From positions 1,691 through 12,575 of the forward strand of contig DJNI01000075.1 of the NCBI GenBank assembly GCA_002436765.1: 10,885 bases of DNA, given 5' to 3'. Made by a program: the position numbers and the translations under genes. Source of the DNA: Clostridiales bacterium UBA6468. Lineage in GTDB: Bacteria; Bacillota; Clostridia; Oscillospirales; Oscillospiraceae. Position 1 is the stretch's first letter. Every line of letters starts with the position of its first letter. Below, one piece after another: positions 1-4,780 of the stretch. Below the pieces are notes generated by a model that saw only the letters and a list, made by a program, of their open reading frames with translations, was not told where the DNA came from and searched no databases.

Positions 1-2225
1 CGCTGGTTGATGCAGGTGCCGGCGTTGCTCCGGGCGAACTTGGTCAGATGGTAGGTCCGTACGTCGCCGTCGTCATATTTGACGGTGATGTCGGTGGCGG
101 AAACGGCGGTGACGGTGCCGGGCTTCTCCGCCTTGATGCAGACCTCGGAGTCCACGGCGGCCTTATGCTCGATGCCGGTGGCAACGATGGGCGGCTCGGT
201 GGTCAGCAGAGGCACGGCCTGACGCTGCATGTTCGCGCCCATCAGAGCGCGGTTGGCGTCGTCGTTCTGCAGGAAGGGGATGAAGGAGGTGGCGATGGAG
301 ATCATCATTCTGGGGGACACGTCGATATAATCGATGACGCTCCGATCCACTTCTATGATTTCGTTGCGGTGACGGCAGGTGATACGCTCGTTCTTCAGGC
401 AGCCGTTCTCGTCCAGAGGCTCGCTTGCCTGGCCGATGTAGTAGTCGTCCTCCACGTCGGCGGTCATATACTCCACGTCCTTGGTGACGAAGCCGGTGGC
501 CTTGTCCACCTTGCGGTAGGGCGCCTCCACGAAGCCGTACTCGTTGATCCGGGCAAAGGTCGCCAGATAGTTGATCAGGCCGATGTTGGGGCCTTCCGGG
601 GTCTCGATGGGGCACATACGGCCGTAATGGGTGTAGTGAATATCACGCACGTCGAAGGACGCCCGGTCACGGCTCAGACCGCCGGGACCCAGAGCGGACA
701 GACGGCGCTTGTGGGTCAGCTCGGCCAGAGGGTTATTCTGATCCATGAACTGAGACAGGGGGGAGGAGCCGAAGAATTCCTTGATGACGGCGGTGACAGG
801 CCGGATGTTGATCAGGCTCTGGGGAGTGACCGCGTCCAGATCCTGAACGGTCATACGCTCCCGGATGACTCTGTCCAGACGGGAGAAGCCGATGCGGAAC
901 TGGTTCTGCAGCAGCTCGCCCACGCAGCGCAGACGGCGGTTGCCCAGATGGTCAATATCGTCAGGGGTGCCGACGCCCATGGCCACGCAGTTCAGATAGT
1001 TGATGGAGGCCATGATGTCGTCCACAATGATATGCTTGGGGATCAGCTCGTCCATCCGGTCGGCAATGGCGTCCTTCCAGCCGCCGGCGGGGACGGTCTC
1101 CAGCATTTCCTTCAGGATCGGGAAATACACCTTCTCCCGGACGCCGTACTCCTTGGGATCGAAGTCCACGAAGGCGTCCATGCAGACCATGTTGTTGGAG
1201 AACACCTTGACGTTGGTGTCGCCGACCTTGATGACGGCCTCGTTGACGCCCTTGCGGCTCAGCTCGTGAGCCCGGGCGCGGGAGATGAAGTCGCCGGGCA
1301 TGACCAGAATCTCGCCGGTCATGGGGTCCGTGATGGGCTCGGCCGCTTCCTGACCGGACAGGCGGCTCCAGATGTCCATCTTCTTATTGAACTTATACCG
1401 GCCGACGGTGCTCACGTCGTAGCGGTGGGCGTCGAACAGCAGCCCTTCCAGGTGGGCGGTAGCGGTCTCCACCGTGGGAGGCTCACCGGGACGCAGACGG
1501 CGGTAGATCTCCAGCAGGGACTCCTCCCGGGTCTTGCAGGGATCCTTGTCGATGGTGGCAAGAATCCGGGCGTCCTCGCCGAACATCTGCTTGATCTGCT
1601 CGTCGGTCTGCACGCCCAGGGCGCGGATCAGGCAGGTGATGGGCAGCTTGCGGTTCTTGTCGATACGCACCCAGAATACGTTGGCGTTGTCCGTCTCGTA
1701 TTCCAGCCAAGCGCCGCGGTAGGGAATGACCGTAGCGGTGTAGGTGTGCTGGTCGGCCTTATCCACCTCGTGGCCGTAGTACATGCCGGGGCTGCGGACG
1801 ATCTGGGAAATAATGACACGCTCTGCGCCGTTGATGACGAAGGTGCCGCCGTTGGTCATCACGGGGAAATCGCCCATGAAGATTTCCTGTTCCTTGATCT
1901 CGTCGGTCTCGGTGTTGCGCAGGCGAACCCGCACCTTGATGGGCTTGGCGTAGGTAGCGTCCCGCTCCTTGCACTCCTCGATGGTGTACTTGGGCTTATC
2001 CTCCATGGTGTAGTCCAGGAAGCTCAGCTCCAGCTTGCCGGAGAAGTCGGTAATGGTGCCTACGTCCTTGAAGACTTCCCGCAGGCCGGTTTCCAGGAAC
2101 CACCGGTAGGAGTCCTTCTGGATCTTCAGCATGTTGGGGATCTCCAGGATCTCTTCATACTTCGCGTAGGATTTACGCATGGTCTTGCCGTACATAACGT
2201 CCTTGACCATTGCCATATGGATCAT
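1..2225 (-). CDS. rpoB: RNA polymerase beta subunit RpoB, 5' part
   Basis: This is the N-terminal 741 codons of the catalytic beta subunit of RNA polymerase. The stop lies beyond the left edge; the family is usually 1100-1300 residues, so about 60% is present. The minus-strand translation shows the lobe and fork regions and the rifampicin-pocket segment GSSPLSQFMDQNNPLAEL (about residues 486-503), then HKRRLSALGPGGLSR and PIETPEGPNIGLI. The sensitive-type residues equivalent to E. coli Q513, D516, H526 and S531 are kept. E. coli Q510 is Pro here. In-frame ATGs lie at 2225, 2216 and 2210. I chose 2225 because AAAGG (2235-2231) sits 5 bases upstream of it. The family-like sequence MVKDVMYGKTMRKSY starts at 2210, so that start remains possible. 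No rplL lies upstream; the gene has its own promoter and a leader of about 165 bases. Identity is certain; the exact start is not. Confidence 0.97.
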   Translation of the reverse strand, partial: MIHMAMVKDVMYGKTMRKSYAKYEEILEIPNMLKIQKDSYRWFLETGLREVFKDVGTITDFSGKLELSFLDYTMEDKPKYTIEECKERDATYAKPIKVRVRLRNTETDEIKEQEIFMGDFPVMTNGGTFVINGAERVIISQIVRSPGMYYGHEVDKADQHTYTATVIPYRGAWLEYETDNANVFWVRIDKNRKLPITCLIRALGVQTDEQIKQMFGEDARILATIDKDPCKTREESLLEIYRRLRPGEPPTVETATAHLEGLLFDAHRYDVSTVGRYKFNKKMDIWSRLSGQEAAEPITDPMTGEILVMPGDFISRARAHELSRKGVNEAVIKVGDTNVKVFSNNMVCMDAFVDFDPKEYGVREKVYFPILKEMLETVPAGGWKDAIADRMDELIPKHIIVDDIMASINYLNCVAMGVGTPDDIDHLGNRRLRCVGELLQNQFRIGFSRLDRVIRERMTVQDLDAVTPQSLINIRPVTAVIKEFFGSSPLSQFMDQNNPLAELTHKRRLSALGPGGLSRDRASFDVRDIHYTHYGRMCPIETPEGPNIGLINYLATFARINEYGFVEAPYRKVDKATGFVTKDVEYMTADVEDDYYIGQASEPLDENGCLKNERITCRHRNEIIEVDRSVIDYIDVSPRMMISIATSFIPFLQNDDANRALMGANMQRQAVPLLTTEPPIVATGIEHKAAVDSEVCIKAEKPGTVTAVSATDITVKYDDGDVRTYHLTKFARSNAGTCINQ

Positions 2226-2312
2226 CACAGCCTTTCTTTCGGATTGTGTTGCTTACTTTGTGAGGGTGTTTAATACGCTCGGAACCGTTGTCAATTTTGC
2301 CGAACTTGGTAC

Positions 2313-2341
2313 TTGACACGGCTCGTTTCCTGTGCTAAAAT
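2313..2341 (+). promoter_or_regulatory. Rightward SigA-type promoter facing the rpoB promoter
   Basis: TTGACA (2313-2318), 17 bases, TAAAAT (2336-2341) on the plus strand. The predicted start is near 2348. It lies inside the rpoB 5' leader and points toward the rpoB promoter, so the two would transcribe through each other. No convincing gene begins just downstream. An intrinsic terminator follows at 2445-2467. Confidence 0.5.
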
Positions 2342-2396
2342 GTCCCTGTTAGGGTAGGTTGGCATAAATGGGCATAGTACCACAGTATGGATTTCC

Positions 2397-2425
2397 AGTC
2401 TACCACATTGCCCAACTTTTGTCAA
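2397..2425 (-). promoter_or_regulatory. SigA-type promoter of rpoB
   Basis: On the minus strand TTGACA (2425-2420) is followed by a 17-base spacer and TAGACT (2402-2397), with a TG one base before the -10 (an extended -10). The predicted start is near 2390, giving a leader of about 165 bases before rpoB. I saw no riboswitch or clear terminator in that leader. Confidence 0.8.
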
Positions 2426-2444
2426 TGAATATTTTCCACAATTC

Positions 2445-2467
2445 CGGGGCTTGCGCCTCGTTTTTTT
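2445..2467 (+). terminator. Intrinsic terminator upstream of the DUF1003 gene
   Basis: CGGGGC (2445-2450) pairs with GCCTCG (2455-2460), with one G-U pair and a TTGC loop, followed by seven T (2461-2467). It lies upstream of the DUF1003 promoter, so it would end the rightward transcript from 2348 and insulate DUF1003. Confidence 0.55.
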
Positions 2468-2556
2468 GCGCCTATTTTGCCGAAAATCCTCCGCATACTG
2501 CCGTTGTCATGCTATGGAATTCGGTGCGGGTCACGCCGAGGAAGCTGCCCCCGGTG

Positions 2557-2585
2557 TTGACATTCGCAGACATTCCGCCTATAAT
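2557..2585 (+). promoter_or_regulatory. Consensus SigA promoter of the DUF1003 gene
   Basis: TTGACA (2557-2562), a 17-base spacer and TATAAT (2580-2585) form a perfect match to the housekeeping consensus. The predicted start is near 2592, about 33 bases before the ATG. The -35 and spacer carry GACATTC twice (2559-2565 and 2569-2575), a possible regulator site. Confidence 0.88.
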
Positions 2586-2624
2586 GTTTTTCGTGCAGTC
2601 AATGAAAAAGGAAGGACATATCCT

Positions 2625-3146
2625 ATGAAAGAAAACAGGAAAGTGCTGAAAGAAGTCCTCAAGGACATCCGTCACGACATGTCGGACGAGGAAGTGCTGA
2701 ATCTGCTGGCAGACAGCAAGATATCCGTCAATCCTTTGACGGAAAAGTATACCCTCGGTCAGCGGGCGGCGGATGCCATCGCCAGATTTGCGGGAAGCTG
2801 GGCGTTTATTTTCTCCTTCACCGGTCTTCTGATACTGTGGATGATCATCAACACGCTGCTGGCCACCAGAGCCTTTGACTCCTATCCGTTTATTCTGCTG
2901 AATTTGGTGCTGTCCTGCGTAGCGGCCATTCAGGCGCCGCTTATTATGATGAGCCAGAACCGGCAGGAGGAAAAAGACCGCCGCCGTGCGGAAAACGACT
3001 ACAAGGTCAACCTCAAAACGGAAATCATGATCGAGGACATCTACGACAAGGTCAATGCCATCCTCGCCAAGCAGACAGAGCTGGAAAAGCAGCTGCAAAA
3101 GCAGGCCGGAGAGAAGAGCGAATCCGGCACCGGCACAAATTCCTGA
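2625..3146 (+). CDS. DUF1003 family membrane protein
   Basis: This encodes a 173-residue protein that matches the DUF1003 pattern: GQRAADAIARFAGSWAFI, then an N-FDSYPFILLNLVLS-type stretch, AAIQAPLIMMSQNRQ, and a charged DRR-AENDYKVN segment. Two membrane segments lie at about residues 58-80 and 88-107. A cytosolic tail with likely coiled coil follows (about 131-162), ending in a polar Gly/Ser/Thr tail. The family's biochemical role is not established. The start at 2625 is set by AGGAAGGA (2609-2616) about 9 bases upstream and by the promoter at 2557-2585. The longer frame from 2451 would begin upstream of that promoter and is rejected. The gene is monocistronic: it has its own promoter and a strong terminator directly after it. 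Confidence 0.9.
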   Translation: MKENRKVLKEVLKDIRHDMSDEEVLNLLADSKISVNPLTEKYTLGQRAADAIARFAGSWAFIFSFTGLLILWMIINTLLATRAFDSYPFILLNLVLSCVAAIQAPLIMMSQNRQEEKDRRRAENDYKVNLKTEIMIEDIYDKVNAILAKQTELEKQLQKQAGEKSESGTGTNS

Positions 3147-3187
3147 TCGCGGTATCGAACCTCCGCCGCCCTTTTGCCCCGATTCAG

Positions 3188-3230
3188 AACGGGAGAACCA
3201 GCCGGAACAGCGGATTCTCCCGTTTGTTAT
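3188..3230 (+). terminator. Intrinsic terminator of the DUF1003 gene
   Basis: AACGGGAGAA (3188-3197) pairs perfectly over 10 bases with TTCTCCCGTT (3215-3224), followed by the T-rich TGTTATTATATTG. The minus strand lacks a T-run after the stem, so it mainly serves the plus strand, although the convergent phosphoribosyltransferase gene ends only 20-odd bases away. Confidence 0.75.
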
Positions 3231-3249
3231 TATATTGTTTCCGCTGCCG

Positions 3250-3885
3250 TTACAGCGCGGAATAGCCGAAGCTGTTGACCAGGGCGTCCAGCTTCTGGCC
3301 GGCCTTGCAGTAGGGGCATTCCCGATAGTCGTAGCTGGCGTAGCCGGGCAGGTCGTTGATGGTGTAGACGCTGCGCACGGGGTAGCCCGCCACTTCCTCC
3401 ACGGCGCTGTAGATCGCGGCGACGCCCGCCACATGACCGCCGTAATAGCCGATGGCTTCAATGGAGCGCTTGGCCGTAAAGCCGGTGGTGACGGAGGCCA
3501 TCAGCACCAGAACGTGCTTTCCGGTGATCATCTTGCGGGTGTTGTCCCGGAAAATGATCTGGGAGTTGGCGTTGTACTCCGGCTCCAGAACGTAGATGGT
3601 CCGGTGGGCATTGATGGTCTGAAAGCCGCTTTTCGTCAGCTCCTCGGCCAGGCACGTGCCCAGCACCGCGGTGCCGTCCAGGCAGAGAATGGTATCCACC
3701 GGGGTATCGTTGATGAAGTGGGACACCAGCTGATGGGCGCTGTCCTTGGCCTCGCTCAGGCGGGTCTTCTGGTAGGTGATGTCCACGAAGTAATTGATGT
3801 GGGAGTGATTGGTGGCAAAATGTCCCCGGGCGATGCGAAGCGGTGCGTTGCCCCTGCGGATGGGCAGGTTCATCAATGTGATCAT
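3250..3885 (-). CDS. Orotate phosphoribosyltransferase-like protein with a degenerate PRPP loop
   Basis: This 211-residue protein has the type I phosphoribosyltransferase layout: a central beta-strand region with DTILCLDGTAVLG (about 64-76), then VLVLMASVTTGFTAKR (about 125-140) where the PRPP loop belongs. A PyrE-like C-terminus carries an ECPYCKAGQ segment (Cys190 and Cys193), resembling the CPxC tail of clostridial and archaeal-type OPRTs. The two acidic residues that normally precede the TTG of the PRPP loop are Met129 and Ala130 here. It may therefore be a binding or regulatory paralog rather than an active enzyme; pyrE would then be elsewhere. The start at 3885 is fixed by GGAGG (3898-3894) 8 bases upstream. 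It has its own promoter (3977-4005) and a structured leader. The fold is likely; substrate and activity are unknown. Confidence 0.8.
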   Translation of the reverse strand: MITLMNLPIRRGNAPLRIARGHFATNHSHINYFVDITYQKTRLSEAKDSAHQLVSHFINDTPVDTILCLDGTAVLGTCLAEELTKSGFQTINAHRTIYVLEPEYNANSQIIFRDNTRKMITGKHVLVLMASVTTGFTAKRSIEAIGYYGGHVAGVAAIYSAVEEVAGYPVRSVYTINDLPGYASYDYRECPYCKAGQKLDALVNSFGYSAL

Positions 3886-3912
3886 AACAGTTACCTCCGG
3901 TTAAATAAAATG

Positions 3913-3972
3913 AAAAGCGTTTTTCTCATGTCCGGCGCAAGCGTTTTCGCCGGACACCTGAAAAACGCTTTT
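3913..3972 (-). promoter_or_regulatory. Leader hairpin of the phosphoribosyltransferase gene, candidate attenuator
   Basis: AAAAGCGTTTTTC (3913-3925) pairs perfectly over 13 bases with 3960-3972. An inner 9-base stem lies at 3929-3937 and 3948-3956. Read on the minus strand it begins at the predicted transcript start (near 3970). It is followed by a T-rich tract (TTTTCATTTTATTTAA) and then immediately by the ribosome site at 3898. The apical loop (3939-3947) repeats the AAGCGTTTT of the 3913-3925 arm. The opposite arm could therefore pair with the loop instead, giving two exclusive structures. It could be an attenuator or simply a 5' stabilising stem-loop. Confidence 0.5.
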
Positions 3973-3976
3973 TTTC

Positions 3977-4005
3977 ATTATAACCCGATACCGCAAAAAA
4001 GGCAA
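3977..4005 (-). promoter_or_regulatory. Promoter of the phosphoribosyltransferase gene
   Basis: On the minus strand TTGCCT (4005-4000), a 17-base spacer and TATAAT (3982-3977). The -35 overlaps the end of the Nudix terminator stem. Transcription would start in or next to a run of seven A on the minus strand (3975-3969). Confidence 0.7.
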
Positions 4006-4029
4006 GGGCAAACCGCCCCTGCCCCTGCC
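3995..4029 (-). terminator. Intrinsic terminator of the Nudix gene
   Basis: Arms 4020-4029 and 4001-4010 pair at 9 of 10 positions around a 9-base loop. On the minus strand the stem is followed by six T (4000-3995). It starts 5 bases after the Nudix stop codon. Confidence 0.75.
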
Positions 4030-4034
4030 AAATT

Positions 4035-4553
4035 TTACCTGCGAAACTTGGGCATATTGCGCAAACGCAGCGCCTTTTCCTGCCTGTAGAACTGATGGCC
4101 GATGACCCTGCACATTTTCCCCGTGCGGATCATCCAGTCCACCTTGCCGAAGCTCGCCCACATGACGCCGTCCGTCTCCCCCGGCTGCAAAACGATGCTT
4201 TTCAGGGGGATCCGCCGGAACAGGCAGTAGTGGTCATAGAAAATGTTGCGCTCCCGGTCGCTGTCCAGCAGCTCAAATTCCTCCGGCTCCGCCCGAATGC
4301 CCGTCTCCTCGTACAGCTCCCGGGCGATGGCCTGGCGGCTGGTCTCCCCTGCCTTCACCGCCCCGCCGGAATTTTCCCAGGTGCCGGCGAAGCTCTTTTC
4401 CCGGGCGCGGCGGGTCAGCAGCAGATGCCCCCGGCCGTCGTAGACCCAGACGCAGACCACGAGGCCGTATTCTCCCGGCTTCCATGACGTTCCCCGCTTG
4501 TGCAGCTTCCCCGTCAGGTTCCGGTTTTCGTCGTAGATATCGTTCAGCTCCAT
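4035..4553 (-). CDS. Nudix hydrolase, IPP-isomerase-like subgroup
   Basis: This 172-residue protein carries a complete Nudix box at residues 64-86 (GAVKAGE, seven residues, RELYEETGI), with Glu70, Arg78, Glu79, Glu82 and Glu83 for metal binding and catalysis. The N-terminus (ELNDIYDENRNLTGKL, then RG and a GEYGLVVCVWV strand) is typical of Nudix proteins annotated as isopentenyl-diphosphate-isomerase-like hydrolases. Such proteins hydrolyse nucleoside diphosphates linked to another moiety; the substrate here cannot be told. The start at 4553 is chosen because AAGGAGG (4566-4560) lies 6 bases upstream and the family motif starts there. A frame-extending ATG at 4613 lies upstream of the promoter -10 and is rejected. 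It is a single-gene unit with its own promoter and terminator, divergent from prfC. Confidence 0.93.
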   Translation of the reverse strand: MELNDIYDENRNLTGKLHKRGTSWKPGEYGLVVCVWVYDGRGHLLLTRRAREKSFAGTWENSGGAVKAGETSRQAIARELYEETGIRAEPEEFELLDSDRERNIFYDHYCLFRRIPLKSIVLQPGETDGVMWASFGKVDWMIRTGKMCRVIGHQFYRQEKALRLRNMPKFRR

Positions 4554-4584
4554 CCGCCGCCTCCTTCCTTCAAATCTGTAGCAT

Positions 4585-4613
4585 AGTTTAACACAGACGC
4601 GAAAAAAAGGCAA
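4585..4613 (-). promoter_or_regulatory. Promoter of the Nudix gene
   Basis: On the minus strand TTGCCT (4613-4608), a 17-base spacer and TAAACT (4590-4585). The leader is only about 25 bases. It is back to back with the prfC promoter, with 30 bases between the two -35 boxes, so one bound regulator could affect both. Confidence 0.65.
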
Positions 4614-4643
4614 TGAAGAAACGGTTCATTTTCCCTTTTCCTA

Positions 4644-4672
4644 TTGTATCTTCCGAAAAAATGTGGTAGACT
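4644..4672 (+). promoter_or_regulatory. Extended -10 promoter of prfC
   Basis: TTGTAT (4644-4649), a 17-base spacer and TAGACT (4667-4672), with TG one base upstream of the -10. The 14 bases AATGTGGTAGACTG (4660-4673) are identical to the rpoB promoter core. The predicted start is near 4679, leaving a leader of about 100 bases. Confidence 0.75.
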
Positions 4673-4710
4673 GAATTGGATTATCCTATTTATTGTGTTT
4701 TGGAGGCCGT

Positions 4711-4734
4711 ATGCGTTTTCATTTTCTCCCGTAG
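4711..4734 (+). CDS. Seven-codon leader peptide ORF upstream of prfC
   Basis: ATG at 4711 is preceded by GGAGG (4702-4706) at a short 4-base spacing. It encodes MRFHFLP and stops at TAG (4732-4734). It lies wholly inside the predicted prfC leader. The last sense codon is Pro (CCG); C-terminal Pro is known to slow termination, as in TnaC-type leader peptides. The segment complementary to the prfC ribosome site begins 2 bases after the stop. It is too short for any statistical coding evidence, so the call rests on position, the ribosome site and the adjoining complement. Confidence 0.45.
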   Translation: MRFHFLP

Positions 4735-4736
4735 GT

Positions 4737-4775
4737 TCCCTCCCTTGCGATTCTAAAAACGATATTCTGGAGGGA
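4737..4775 (+). promoter_or_regulatory. Hairpin sequestering the prfC ribosome-binding site
   Basis: TCCCTCC (4737-4743) is the exact reverse complement of GGAGGGA (4769-4775), the Shine-Dalgarno of prfC, which sits 6 bases before its ATG. The intervening loop is 25 bases and AT-rich. A ribosome with the leader stop codon (4732-4734) in its A site would reach to about 4744 and so cover the left arm. Confidence 0.5.
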
Positions 4776-4780
4776 TCACT

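Larger units (their letters stand above)
2348..2467 (+). ncRNA. Candidate small RNA antisense to the rpoB leader and promoter
   Basis: The near-consensus promoter at 2313-2341 and the terminator at 2445-2467 would bound a transcript of about 120 bases. It would be complementary to the first roughly 45 bases of the rpoB leader and would run across the rpoB promoter. I do not recognise it as 6S, SRP or another known RNA family. The only open frame in it (from 2368) runs through the terminator and looks non-coding. The call is inferred from flanking signals only. Confidence 0.33.

Noticed and set aside
48..2273. 741-residue open frame on the plus strand
   Set aside because: It is the antisense shadow of rpoB. 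Its translation is Gly/Val/Asp/His-rich with no recognisable domain, while the minus strand reads as RpoB throughout.
2289..2294. A second rpoB promoter with TTGACA on the minus strand
   Set aside because: The only -10-like box (TATTAA) is 13 bases away, too close for a SigA promoter.
2451..2624. N-terminal extension of the DUF1003 protein
   Set aside because: It lies across the gene's own promoter. The ATG at 2625 has a good ribosome site and starts the family-like sequence.
2368..2628. 86-residue plus-strand ORF overlapping the DUF1003 start by ATGA
   Set aside because: It runs through the intrinsic terminator at 2445-2467 and the consensus promoter at 2557-2585, and its sequence looks non-protein-like. 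The ATGA overlap is probably chance.
2472..3461. 329-residue minus-strand frame
   Set aside because: It is a shadow of DUF1003 and of the phosphoribosyltransferase gene in another frame, crossing a terminator and two unrelated genes.
3055..4089. 344-residue plus-strand frame
   Set aside because: It overlaps the end of DUF1003 and is antisense to the phosphoribosyltransferase gene. It has no ribosome site or domain.
4554..4613. Longer Nudix start at 4613
   Set aside because: The extension would begin at the promoter -35 and read through the -10. The ATG at 4553 has AAGGAGG at 6 bases and begins the conserved family sequence.
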